From CALMFG01 sp963674805 (GTDB lineage Bacteria > Bacillota > Clostridia > Christensenellales > CALMFG01), in contig CAXXNY010000016.1 of assembly GCA_963674805.2 (NCBI GenBank), positions 1-64,000 on the forward strand: a DNA stretch of 64,000 bases. Direction: 5' to 3'. The translations under genes and the position numbers were made by a program. Positions 52,203 to 60,483 of this stretch are shown piece by piece (the stretch's first letter is position 1; each line of letters starts with the position of its first letter). The notes beneath the pieces are model-generated. The model was given only the letters and a program-made list of their open reading frames with translations, made no database searches and was not told the origin of the DNA.

Positions 52203-53105
52203 TTACACCCTCCTCGACGAAAACTTCATATTAAATGTGATATATAGCACACCCGTCACCAATGCCACTATCAAAAAGAACATGACCGAGGCGGCTGAAG
52301 CCTTACCCATATGAAAGAACTCAAACCCCTGCGCAGAAACATAAAGCGAGAGGTTCTCTGTGGAGTACCCCGGTCCGCCGCGCGTTAAGACATACATCTC
52401 GTCAAACATCTTGAGTGCATCCATAAAGCGGAAGATAAATGAGACAAAAATCACCGGCTTTAATATTGGCAGAATGATCTTTGTCAGCCGCTTCCATGTG
52501 CCCGCTCCGTCTATCATTGAAGCTTCAATTAGCTGGTCCGAAATCGTACTTAATCCCGAATACAAAATCAGCAGTGTGAACGGTGTTCTTAAGAATATTT
52601 CCATAATCAGCACGCCGATCGCGGCATTGTTTGCACCTTCGAACATGTTAAAGACCGGAATCCCCACGCTTTTAAACAATGCATTTAAATAGCCGTAGTT
52701 CACATCATAGATCAATGTTTTAAATGTATAAGAGATAACCACAGGCGCTACCATATATGGAATCAGGATTAAGACCCTAACGGCTGAAGAGAACTTTGGA
52801 GCGATATTTTTGCTATACAAAAGATATGCCAGTATAAATCCTAAAACCACTTCGGCTGTTGTCGCAGTCAACGCGAAACCGACCGTGAATGCCGCCGCAT
52901 GGCCGAATCTGCTGTCACTGAGCAGTTTGATATAATTCCCTAGCCCGATAAACGGCTGTGCTTCTGCTGTTAGCTCAAACTCAAATAATGAAATAAAAAT
53001 ACTGTATAAAATAGGCAAAAGACCCACAACAGCAACCACCGCTATTGTAGGCAGTGTATATTTATAGGCGATCCATTTCTTCTTTTCCCATAGCAAACGT
53101 ATCAC
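52203..53105 (-). CDS. CUT1 sugar ABC transporter permease, MalF/UgpA-like
   Basis: A 300-residue permease with six membrane segments and the EAA loop IEASMIDGAGTWKRLTKI followed by ILPILKPVIFVSF. YVLTRGGPGYSTENLSLYV is the usual family end. It lies 70 bp below the SBP gene, beyond a strong stem-loop. No ATPase gene of the MalK/MsmK type is in the cluster or elsewhere in the window, so a shared ATPase from another locus is presumably used. Confidence 0.92.
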   Translation of the reverse strand: MIRLLWEKKKWIAYKYTLPTIAVVAVVGLLPILYSIFISLFEFELTAEAQPFIGLGNYIKLLSDSRFGHAAAFTVGFALTATTAEVVLGFILAYLLYSKNIAPKFSSAVRVLILIPYMVAPVVISYTFKTLIYDVNYGYLNALFKSVGIPVFNMFEGANNAAIGVLIMEIFLRTPFTLLILYSGLSTISDQLIEASMIDGAGTWKRLTKIILPILKPVIFVSFIFRFMDALKMFDEMYVLTRGGPGYSTENLSLYVSAQGFEFFHMGKASAASVMFFLIVALVTGVLYITFNMKFSSRRV

Positions 53106-53138
53106 ATCCTTACATATTGTTTCAAAATCGCTTTATTT

Positions 53139-53166
53139 GTATGGCGGCAAATGAATGCCGCCATAC
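53139..53166 (-). other. Strong stem-loop after the CUT1 binding-protein gene
   Basis: GTATGGCGGCA (53166-53156 on the minus strand) pairs perfectly with TGCCGCCATAC (53149-53139). No U-tract follows. As at 17340 and 37881, a hairpin separates the SBP from the rest of its transporter genes, probably raising SBP levels. Confidence 0.78.
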
Positions 53167-53175
53167 GATTCTTCG

Positions 53176-54588
53176 TTATTCAGCCGGTGAATAGCCAATC
53201 TTGACTAATTCAGCTTCTGCATCAGCACATGCCTGTGCTGCATCCTTGATACCTGCAACAACGTTGTTCATTTCTTTCGAAATGATATCCGCTGCTTCGC
53301 CGTACTTCGCACTCAGCAATGACGGAGACGGATTGATTCCATCGGTCATCATGTAAAGCTGAGCATCAATGAATTCCTGGCTCGGCATTGCCGCAATATA
53401 ATCCGGATCAGAGTATACGGATTCTCTTGCAGGGCAGCCGTACTGCGGTGCCATTTTCTGCATCAGTGTGGGTGATGTCATCCACTGAACGAGCAGCCAT
53501 GCTGCATCCTTCTGTTTAGACGCTGCGTTGATTGACCAGCCCCACTCCCACAGCGGGTCTTTTCCGCCTGCGTTCATCGGAACAGGCGCAAAGTTAACCT
53601 TGTCCGCTACTTTTGATTGTTCAGGATCTGCCGCACCCGGTGCACCAGCGTTTCCGCCGCATACCATAGCGACCAAACCTTCGCTGAATGACGCATTAAC
53701 GTCTGTCCATGCCCAGTTTCCTGATCCCGGCGGGCCGTAATCGACGCACATGCCGGAATAGTAATCCATCAATTCGATCCCGCCTTCGGTGTTGATAAGC
53801 GCCTTGTCATTTTCAAAGTCCATCAGGTCTACGCTTAAGCGGTTTGCTGTACAGAACATATCCCAGCCTGCTTCGCCGCTGCCGCTCATGGTTCTTTCGA
53901 TAAAGGCATAGGTGTCCACTTCGCCGGCAGCGCGTGCTGCTTCAATCGCAGCTGCCGTTGTCTTCAATTCATCAATGGTCTTCGGAGCTTCCAGTCCCAA
54001 TTGGTCAAAGATGTCTTCGCGATACCAGAGCAGGAAGTATTCCGCCGTATACGGAATATAAACCAGGGTGCCGTCATTGCTGTATCCGCCCGCAATAACA
54101 TCCTTCGGATAATCGGCCATGTTGTAATAGTCCGCATCCGTTAAACTCGGATTATCCAAATAGACTTGAAGCGGCTCCAGATAGTCGCCTGCAACGAATT
54201 CTTCGCGGTTTGATATTCCCACATTGGATACATCATACTTCGCAGAACCGGCTTTGAAGTCAACCAGCTGAGCGTTCTTTCTGTCACCATCGTTAAGCAT
54301 TTCGAACTTAACCTTCATACCGGTTAATTCTTCAAATTCGGGGATATATTCTGCATAAATCTCCGAAACCGGCATTGCAGTGCAGAGCACGGTCAACGTT
54401 GTGCCTTCAAACTGTTTCCAGTCGATATCACCGTATTCGCCGGCTTCCGCCGGCGCTTCGGCAACTGTTTCTGCAGCGTCGCTTTGTTCAGCAGCTGTTT
54501 CGGCAACATCCGCGGTTTGCGCGCAACCCGCAAAAATCGTCAGAACCAGCATCAGAACTAAAACAACTGACAACGTTCTTTTTTTCAT
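53176..54588 (-). CDS. CUT1 extracellular sugar-binding lipoprotein
   Basis: A 470-residue SBP_bac_1-type lipoprotein. The signal peptide ends in lipobox IFAGC, with an Ala/Glu-rich linker to about 50. The mature domain includes TTLTVLCTAMPVSEIYAEYI, PEFEELTGMKVKFEMLNDGD, DVIAGGYSNDGTLVYIPYTA and AAWLLVQWMTSP, typical of binders for oligosaccharides, polyols or glycerol-phosphate. AGGAGG precedes the ATG. Upstream is a TTACACGTGTAA operator and a small GCCGG/CCGGC stem-loop (54618-54638). It feeds the two permeases below. Confidence 0.9.
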   Translation of the reverse strand: MKKRTLSVVLVLMLVLTIFAGCAQTADVAETAAEQSDAAETVAEAPAEAGEYGDIDWKQFEGTTLTVLCTAMPVSEIYAEYIPEFEELTGMKVKFEMLNDGDRKNAQLVDFKAGSAKYDVSNVGISNREEFVAGDYLEPLQVYLDNPSLTDADYYNMADYPKDVIAGGYSNDGTLVYIPYTAEYFLLWYREDIFDQLGLEAPKTIDELKTTAAAIEAARAAGEVDTYAFIERTMSGSGEAGWDMFCTANRLSVDLMDFENDKALINTEGGIELMDYYSGMCVDYGPPGSGNWAWTDVNASFSEGLVAMVCGGNAGAPGAADPEQSKVADKVNFAPVPMNAGGKDPLWEWGWSINAASKQKDAAWLLVQWMTSPTLMQKMAPQYGCPARESVYSDPDYIAAMPSQEFIDAQLYMMTDGINPSPSLLSAKYGEAADIISKEMNNVVAGIKDAAQACADAEAELVKIGYSPAE

Positions 54589-54653
54589 TTTTTAGCTTTC
54601 CTCCTTATTATTTCATCGCCGGTTAAGTAACAGCCGGCAAAATGATTCATTTT

Positions 54654-54665
54654 TTACACGTGTAA
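54654..54665. promoter_or_regulatory. Operator palindrome TTACACGTGTAA upstream of the CUT1 SBP gene
   Basis: A perfect 12-bp palindrome with central CpG, as LacI-family proteins prefer. It is identical to the site at 59847-59858. It lies in the 100-bp gap between the GlcF-like and SBP genes; no strong promoter hexamers are evident there. Confidence 0.65.
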
Positions 54666-54688
54666 CATATTGACCAAAAAAAACCGCT

Positions 54689-55780
54689 TTACATGTGCTT
54701 CATTACAAAATCGACAATATCGATTATCTCCGGGCCGTCTTCAAAGGCCGTCACGGCTGTATCAAATACATATTGGCAGTTCGGACACGCCGTCACCACG
54801 GTCCCGGCCTTTTTCTCAGCCGCCTGTTCCAACCGTTTTTTTGCCACACCATTAGCAACCTTTGGATAGGTCAGATAAACACTCGCGCCCGCACCGCAGC
54901 ACTCTGCTTCGGCTTTATTGTGGAAAAACTCCACAGGCGCTTGTCCGGCACATGTCTCTATGATTGTCCGCGGCGCATCGTAGACACCGTTGTCCCGTCC
55001 GATATGGCAGGGATCATGGTACATCACCTGTCCGCCGCCGGCTTTCAGGCTGATCTTCCCGTCACTTAAAAGCGATGCAATATACTCGGTGATATGGATT
55101 ACCGCAGTCCCTTGCGGCAGCTTATCGCCGTTCTTTTTTAAGTACCGATACGTATGCGCGCATCCGGTCACGACAGACTTGGGATTCATCGCCTTAACCG
55201 CTTCAAACAGTTTACCGCCTTTTATCCCAGCTTGTTCCGCATACCCGAGTTCATCCAGCACCACAGCACTGGTGTCTTCTTGTTTCATCGCCGTATATTT
55301 TACCCCGGCTTTTTCAAAAAGCTTCGCTGTGTTTTGTATCGTCTTTGTCTGATTGTTCGTCAGTGCCGATCCGGCGATATACAGCACATCGCTGTCTTTT
55401 TGGTCAAAAGTCCTGCTGTCCAGCAGATCATTGGTGATTCCTTTTGACTTAACCAGTTGCGCTTCCAAAGCCGATACTTCGGCCGGTGCTTTGTCGGCTT
55501 TGATCATCTCACGGCGGCCTTCCATCACCATCTCATCTTCCGGCCAGCTGAACTCGCACAATTCTTTGCATAATCCGCACTGTGAACAGTGGAACAGACG
55601 CTCAAAACCTTCTTCGTCCCAGTCTGTCATGCCTTCATTAATCCGCGAAAGATTAATGGCATATCCCCTTGGTGTATGCGAATCCAGTTTTGTTGAAAGA
55701 AACGTCGGGCACGCGTGTCTGCACATAAAACAGCACCTGCACATTTTAATTGTTTCAGTTATTTTCTCATTGAATACCAT
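54689..55780 (-). CDS. GlcF-like iron-sulfur protein (two 4Fe-4S clusters, CCG domains)
   Basis: A 363-residue electron-transfer subunit. The first cluster site is C14-x2-C17-x2-C20-x3-C24-P (CRCCFMCRHACP). The second is HCSQCGLCKELCEF at about 75-90. Two CCG-type cysteine modules follow: VVTGCAHTYRYL with YHDPCHIGR, and AECCGAGASVY with TACPNCQYVF. This resembles GlcF of glycolate oxidase and related heterodisulfide-reductase-like subunits. It is 36 bp downstream of the GlcD-like flavoprotein gene. It should pass electrons from the flavin to an unidentified acceptor. No membrane segment and no etfAB are adjacent. Confidence 0.88.
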   Translation of the reverse strand: MVFNEKITETIKMCRCCFMCRHACPTFLSTKLDSHTPRGYAINLSRINEGMTDWDEEGFERLFHCSQCGLCKELCEFSWPEDEMVMEGRREMIKADKAPAEVSALEAQLVKSKGITNDLLDSRTFDQKDSDVLYIAGSALTNNQTKTIQNTAKLFEKAGVKYTAMKQEDTSAVVLDELGYAEQAGIKGGKLFEAVKAMNPKSVVTGCAHTYRYLKKNGDKLPQGTAVIHITEYIASLLSDGKISLKAGGGQVMYHDPCHIGRDNGVYDAPRTIIETCAGQAPVEFFHNKAEAECCGAGASVYLTYPKVANGVAKKRLEQAAEKKAGTVVTACPNCQYVFDTAVTAFEDGPEIIDIVDFVMKHM

Positions 55781-55816
55781 TTACGTTCTCCTATTGCTTA
55801 ATCTGGTTGCCGATAA

Positions 55817-57247
55817 CTAAAGCCCGAGTTTGCCCGGATTCATCAGTCGTTTCGGATCAATCGCCTGCTTGATTCCCTGAATCATCGCAAAGCTCTGCTC
55901 TCCGTATATTTCCTTGATAAAGCGGCCGTTGCGCACACCGATCCCATGATGTTCATTGACCACTCCGCCATTTTCGATCGACGCTCTTGCGCATGCGCTC
56001 AGGATTTTATGGTAAACATCCAGCGCTTCCGATTTGTCTTCCGGTATATCCTTTACCAGGAACGTCGGGTAAAAACTTGCGCCCCAGTCATACCAGTGGG
56101 AGAAATGTGCATGGAACACAGCGCCGTATTCCTTAAACCCGTCTTCAACCGCAGACTTCATCGCCCAGTAGACTTTTTCAATATCCTCATACGAAGCCAC
56201 AGTATCCGTCACCGCGGTCATCCATGGTTCACACACATAATCCAACGGCGGGTAATAGGACTTTAACCGGTTATTCCACCACTGCCATGCCTGCTTGTCG
56301 CCAAGATCAATACCGCCCGCTGTGTCAAATATCTTTTTTGCTTCGGCGGTCTGGGCATCCACCACGGACGCAACGCCGTCAAAGCCCACCATGAAGAAGG
56401 ATCCTTCACCTTCTACGTTGTACTGCTTGGTCAATATATGTACGGTGTCCTTTTCATCATAAAACCGCATAATGCACGGCAGCAGTCCGCTTACCATGAT
56501 CTTGCGTCCTGCTTCAATGCCTTCATCCAGACTTGGCAGCAGGTAAGCCAGAAATGTCCGTTTCTCCGGCAGCGGATGGATCTTAATCAGCGCTTCCGTA
56601 ACAATCCCAAACACACCTTCCGCACCGATAAACAGCTTAGAAAAATCCGGCCCTGTGGAGTGGTGGCTGACAGGCAGACTGGTGAACAGTTTCCCGTCCG
56701 GCAGTACGACTTCCAGCCGTCGCACCATATCGATCAGCTTGCCGTATTTGGATGATAGAACGCCCGTGCCGTTTGTGCTGATAAAGCCCCCTACAGCTGA
56801 CGTATGATATGACGCCGGGAAATGGTTCATCGTATATCCGTGCTGGTTTAAATACTCTTCTAAATGCTTCTGTAATATGCCCGGCTGAACCGCCACAGTC
56901 AGTGACTTTTCATTCAGCGCGACGATTTTATCCATCTTTTTCAAGTCAACCACGATGCCGCCCGTCAGTGCCAGCGTTCCGCCGCCGTCTCCTGCGCCGC
57001 CGCCTCTCGGTATCACCGGAATCTCATAGTAGTTGCACAGTTTGACAATCTTGATAACCTGTTCCTTATTTTCCGGAAACACGATCGCAACCGGTTCCGG
57101 GATTTCAACATCGTTGAACATACTGTATCGGGTAATCCACCAGACATCCAGCGCCTGTGATTTCTTTTCTATTGAATCGGTGACCACATTGTCAGGCCCG
57201 ACAATGTCCCTTAACTCATATAGAAACAATTGCTCTAAATACTTCAT
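55817..57247 (-). CDS. GlcD-like FAD-dependent oxidoreductase
   Basis: A 476-residue flavoprotein of the VAO/PCMH family. The FAD-binding part includes IVFPENKEQVIKIVKLCN, VIPRGGGAGDGGGTLALTG and FPASYHTSAVGGFISTNGTG. The C-terminal cap has VVNEHHGIGVRNGRFIKEIY and ends DPKRLMNPGKLGL. Relatives are glycolate oxidase GlcD, D-lactate dehydrogenase and alkyl-DHAP synthase. With the Fe-S partner next to it, it probably oxidises a hydroxy-acid or polyol intermediate of the pathway. The substrate cannot be predicted. Confidence 0.88.
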   Translation of the reverse strand: MKYLEQLFLYELRDIVGPDNVVTDSIEKKSQALDVWWITRYSMFNDVEIPEPVAIVFPENKEQVIKIVKLCNYYEIPVIPRGGGAGDGGGTLALTGGIVVDLKKMDKIVALNEKSLTVAVQPGILQKHLEEYLNQHGYTMNHFPASYHTSAVGGFISTNGTGVLSSKYGKLIDMVRRLEVVLPDGKLFTSLPVSHHSTGPDFSKLFIGAEGVFGIVTEALIKIHPLPEKRTFLAYLLPSLDEGIEAGRKIMVSGLLPCIMRFYDEKDTVHILTKQYNVEGEGSFFMVGFDGVASVVDAQTAEAKKIFDTAGGIDLGDKQAWQWWNNRLKSYYPPLDYVCEPWMTAVTDTVASYEDIEKVYWAMKSAVEDGFKEYGAVFHAHFSHWYDWGASFYPTFLVKDIPEDKSEALDVYHKILSACARASIENGGVVNEHHGIGVRNGRFIKEIYGEQSFAMIQGIKQAIDPKRLMNPGKLGL

Positions 57248-57278
57248 TTTCTGCTAGCTCCTTTTGTCTTTTTGCCTT

Positions 57279-58289
57279 TTAAAGCGCACTGGCAACAGGC
57301 GCCCATTCAACCGGAATGCCGGCTTTTTCAGCAATTGTTTTCAGGTTTGACATGGTCACCGCTTCGTCATGTATGGACGGAGACGGTTGTTTCCCTTCTT
57401 TCACACAATCGATAAAATGCAGCAATTCATATACATAGCCGTTGAATACATGGCTTTGGTTTTTACTGATCGGATTCCAGTCATGTGTCCAATGTTCACC
57501 GGCGTCTTCATCAAAATAAGATGTGACTTCACATGCGTTTTTAATAATCACGCCGTGGCCTTTATCGGAAACCATTTCGATACGTTCCGTAAACTGTCCC
57601 GGTCCGCCATATGTCCCCCAGCCCAGCGTGCCAAGCGCGCCGCCTTCAAACCGCAGCAATGCGGTGAGTGCCCCGGTGCTTTCGCTGTTGCGAAATGACT
57701 TGGCTTCGATTTCGGTGATGTTTCCGCAAAATGCCTTGCAGATATCGAGATTGTGGCACTGCCACTCCAGCATACACGTGTAGAATGTGGGGAACACAGT
57801 AAACCCGTGCATTTTCGATTCAATTTGAATAATGTTGCCGAATTTCTCTTTATCCGCAACGATATCAAGCGCACGACGGTATGCCAGTCCATGACGCTTC
57901 TGGTGCCCCACCTGTGCAATCATTCCGGTTTCCTTTGCGACTTCTGCCACTTTTGCCGTATCTTCGGCAAACGTTGACGACGGTTTTTCAATAAACACCG
58001 GCAGCCCTTTTTTCATCACATCGATGCTGACCTGCGGCGCGTATTTCCCGCCGACACAGACAATCACGCCGTCGAATTTTTCTTTGTCGAGCATTTCGTG
58101 ATAATCCGTATACGTTTTGGGCCAGCCGTACTTCGATGCCATCCGCTCGGCGCGCGATTTGTCCAGATCGCAGATCGCAACACGGTCCACATGATCAAAG
58201 AAGTGGAGCGATAAGCTCGGATAGTGATTTGCTTCCGCAAAGATACCTGCGCCGATGATGCCCAGCCTGAATTTCTGATTGTCCTGCAT
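57279..58289 (-). CDS. Gfo/Idh/MocA family oxidoreductase (polyol cluster)
   Basis: A 336-residue NAD(P)-dependent dehydrogenase. The dinucleotide fingerprint is RLGIIGAGIFAEANHYPSL, the EKP motif is VFIEKPSSTFAED, and VGHQKRHGLAYRRALD with WQCHNLDICKAFCG carries active-site positions. Between the FGGY kinase (26 bp upstream) and the GlcD-like gene (31 bp downstream), hence in one transcript. Likely oxidises a sugar or polyol hydroxyl. Distinct from the Gfo/Idh gene at 27.5 kb. Confidence 0.88.
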   Translation of the reverse strand: MQDNQKFRLGIIGAGIFAEANHYPSLSLHFFDHVDRVAICDLDKSRAERMASKYGWPKTYTDYHEMLDKEKFDGVIVCVGGKYAPQVSIDVMKKGLPVFIEKPSSTFAEDTAKVAEVAKETGMIAQVGHQKRHGLAYRRALDIVADKEKFGNIIQIESKMHGFTVFPTFYTCMLEWQCHNLDICKAFCGNITEIEAKSFRNSESTGALTALLRFEGGALGTLGWGTYGGPGQFTERIEMVSDKGHGVIIKNACEVTSYFDEDAGEHWTHDWNPISKNQSHVFNGYVYELLHFIDCVKEGKQPSPSIHDEAVTMSNLKTIAEKAGIPVEWAPVASAL

Positions 58290-58315
58290 GACTCTACCTC
58301 ACTTTATATTTAAAA

Positions 58316-59797
58316 TTACATTTGTTGGCTTATTTCATTTAACGCAATCTCACGATAGCGCCTGAACTGGCGGTCATAGACCTCGGCATTCTTTTTATCC
58401 GGCATCACAGTTTTTTCAACGCCGCCCGATATGTTATAGACAGCTTCGGGCGCAATGCCTTTCAGTCCCGCCCATGCAATGAGTCCGGCGCCGTATGCCG
58501 CTTCACCGCTCTTGGGAATAACGACAGACTTCCCGATTATATCGGCCACGCACTGGAGCCATGTCGGGCTCTTTATGCCCCCGCCGATCATATGGAACGT
58601 CTTTCCCTGATATACCTCAGGATACGTTTCCAGCACATCGCGTATTGAAAACGCAATCCCCTCAAACACCGCCCGCGCAAAGTGTGCACGCTTATGCTCT
58701 AGATGAATGCCGGAAAACCGTCCGCGCAGTGCCGTGTTCCAGTATGGTGCGTCTTCGCCCTGTAGGTAAGGGTGAAAGATCAGCCCCTCCGCTCCAGGCG
58801 AAATTGCGGCAGCCTCCCTGTCTATTAACTGATAAGTCTCTCCGGTTTTCGACAGCTCGCTGTAAAACACATCCCTCAGCCATTTGACTGACTGCGCACA
58901 AAACCTTGTGTTGATGTCCAGCACGATGCCTTCCCCTGTCACAGGGCTCCAGCAGTAGTGATGGCTGTAACGTTCAGAATCATATCGCTTAACAACTGTG
59001 GAAATCCCGCAGGACGATCCCAGCCGTATCTTGCATTGACTTTCTCCGGTAACGCCTGCGGCGAAGAGTTCCACCGTAGCGTCGCTTCCGCCCATGATGA
59101 CCGGCGTCTCTTCCGGCAATCCGGTTTCTTTTGCGGCGGTATCCGTGATATTTCCGATTCTTTTAAAGGAATCCATAATCTGAGGAAATTTATCCGCTTC
59201 TAAATCAAAGGTCTTGATAATTTCCGGTGACCAGCCGCTTCGGCTGAAATCATATATGGATGATCCCGACGCGTCGCTGTGATCGGTCGCGATCACACCC
59301 GTCAAGCGGAAGTTAATGTAGTCTTTCGGGTAAAGCCATTTCTTTGTCTTACCCCATATTTCCGGCTGTTTATTTTTTAAGCGTAAAATCTTGGGCAGTG
59401 AACACATGCTGTTCAGCGGATTTAAGGTTTGCTCACTCAGCATTTCATCATACTGGTTGTTCAGTAATTCTGCTTCTTCTTCACATGTCGTATCGTTCCA
59501 AAGGATTGAAGGCGCCGCTGGTTTATTATCATTACCGATTAATGTCACGCCGCGCATCTGCCCCGTTACTGCCGCCGCCAGAACTGCCTTTAAATCAGCG
59601 CCGTTTGCGACTAACTGTTTCAATGTTTTAATCAAGGCATGATACCAATCGTCCGGATTTTGTCTCGCCGTACCATATGCATCCGCATCAAATGCATATT
59701 CGGTTGACGCCTCCGCTAAAATTTCTCCCATTTGCGTCACTAAACAGCATTTACACGAACCCGTTCCGATATCAATTCCCAATACTGCTTTTTCCAA
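58316..59797 (-). CDS. FGGY family carbohydrate kinase, xylulokinase-like
   Basis: A 493-residue kinase. The phosphate loop is GIDIGTGSCKCCLV, the substrate segment AVTGQMRGVTLIG, and the catalytic aspartate lies in MGGSDATVELFAAG. IGGGIKSPTWLQCVADI is the C-terminal ATP region. Closest overall to xylulokinases and related ketose or polyol kinases, unlike the glycerol kinase at 23 kb. The start is a TTG at 59797, placed by AGGAGAAAACCA just before it. First gene after a promoter flanked by TTACACGTGTAA-type operators. The presence of both this and a PfkB kinase suggests two phosphorylation routes. Confidence 0.88.
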   Translation of the reverse strand: MEKAVLGIDIGTGSCKCCLVTQMGEILAEASTEYAFDADAYGTARQNPDDWYHALIKTLKQLVANGADLKAVLAAAVTGQMRGVTLIGNDNKPAAPSILWNDTTCEEEAELLNNQYDEMLSEQTLNPLNSMCSLPKILRLKNKQPEIWGKTKKWLYPKDYINFRLTGVIATDHSDASGSSIYDFSRSGWSPEIIKTFDLEADKFPQIMDSFKRIGNITDTAAKETGLPEETPVIMGGSDATVELFAAGVTGESQCKIRLGSSCGISTVVKRYDSERYSHHYCWSPVTGEGIVLDINTRFCAQSVKWLRDVFYSELSKTGETYQLIDREAAAISPGAEGLIFHPYLQGEDAPYWNTALRGRFSGIHLEHKRAHFARAVFEGIAFSIRDVLETYPEVYQGKTFHMIGGGIKSPTWLQCVADIIGKSVVIPKSGEAAYGAGLIAWAGLKGIAPEAVYNISGGVEKTVMPDKKNAEVYDRQFRRYREIALNEISQQM

Positions 59798-59846
59798 TGG
59801 TTTTCTCCTGATGAAGATAATGCGATGATGTGATTCGGTTCATATT

Positions 59847-59858
59847 TTACACGTGTAA
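59847..59858. promoter_or_regulatory. Operator palindrome TTACACGTGTAA downstream of the FGGY operon promoter
   Basis: A perfect 12-bp palindrome starting a few bases after the expected transcription start (about 59861), a position at which a LacI-family repressor would block elongation or initiation. Identical to the site at 54654. Confidence 0.7.
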
Positions 59859-59867
59859 CTTATTCTT

Positions 59868-59896
59868 AAAATATCACAGCACCCCTTGATTGTCAA
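59868..59896 (-). promoter_or_regulatory. Promoter of the FGGY kinase operon
   Basis: Minus strand: perfect TTGACA (59896-59891), a 17-bp spacer and TATTTT (59873-59868). It lies between two copies of the CACGTG palindrome and about 70 bp upstream of the kinase start codon. Confidence 0.75.
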
Positions 59897-59946
59897 GCAA
59901 AACATATGACTTAATGTGACATTTCCTTATCATCTCTTAATTTCTT

Positions 59947-59958
59947 ATACACGTGTCG
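59947..59958. promoter_or_regulatory. Second CACGTG operator upstream of the FGGY operon promoter
   Basis: ATACACGTGTCG keeps the core TACACGTGT of the other two sites. It is 100 bp from the site at 59847 and upstream of the -35 box, suitable for repression by looping. Confidence 0.55.
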
Positions 59959-59973
59959 CATTTAACCAAAAAA

Positions 59974-60447
59974 TCATGGTGTAATCACAATTGGCGTATC
60001 CAATTCCCTGATGTCCAGATCGTCAGATTCCGTATTGTCTTTAAATATGACCAGGAAAACGCAATAGTCTTTTTCGGTCGGGAACGGCGTCCAGTGCCAT
60101 GCCGCTTTATCGAGTACCACTGCTTCGCCCTGTTTAATGTGAAACGCGCTGACGTTTTCAACATTGCCCTGCTCATCCGGCAGCGCCGCCAGAATCAGTG
60201 CATCTCCGTCCAGCGCCACCAGCACCTCCGGTGTATTCATATGGCGCTCCAGCTTATCGGTTGAAAAGGCGCGTTTATGCCCGACCAGATATCCAGTGCT
60301 GAGCAGTCCGTCACACGAAATTTCCCCCACCTTCCCGTAATAAGTGATAACATCATCGTCGGCCATTGGTTCGCCTTCATAGGCGGTGATTACCTGGCCG
60401 TAATCGCTGAAATTGCGTGCATTTAATACACCTGCTTTAATTTCCAT
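59974..60447 (-). CDS. Ureidoglycolate lyase (AllA)-like cupin protein
   Basis: A 157-residue cupin of the AllA family (PF04115-like). Marks are VLNARNFSDYGQVI at the start, KLERHMNTPEVLVALDGDAL, and VVLDKAAWHWTPFPTEKDYC with the later ELDTPIVI. AllA releases glyoxylate from ureidoglycolate, but no purine or allantoin genes are here; the gene lies 36 bp after a LacI regulator in a polyol cluster. A sugar-related binding or lyase role is possible. Similar AllA-like genes of unknown role occur in sugar clusters. Confidence 0.72.
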   Translation of the reverse strand: MEIKAGVLNARNFSDYGQVITAYEGEPMADDDVITYYGKVGEISCDGLLSTGYLVGHKRAFSTDKLERHMNTPEVLVALDGDALILAALPDEQGNVENVSAFHIKQGEAVVLDKAAWHWTPFPTEKDYCVFLVIFKDNTESDDLDIRELDTPIVITP

Positions 60448-60483
60448 TAAATCAGTTCCTTTCTTTCCTCTTGTTTTATTTGG

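Noticed and set aside
59847..59958. Eukaryote-style E-box or phage-type site for CACGTG
   Set aside because: The CACGTG core is part of a longer TTACACGTGTAA palindrome flanking a bacterial promoter next to a LacI gene; an operator is the simpler reading.
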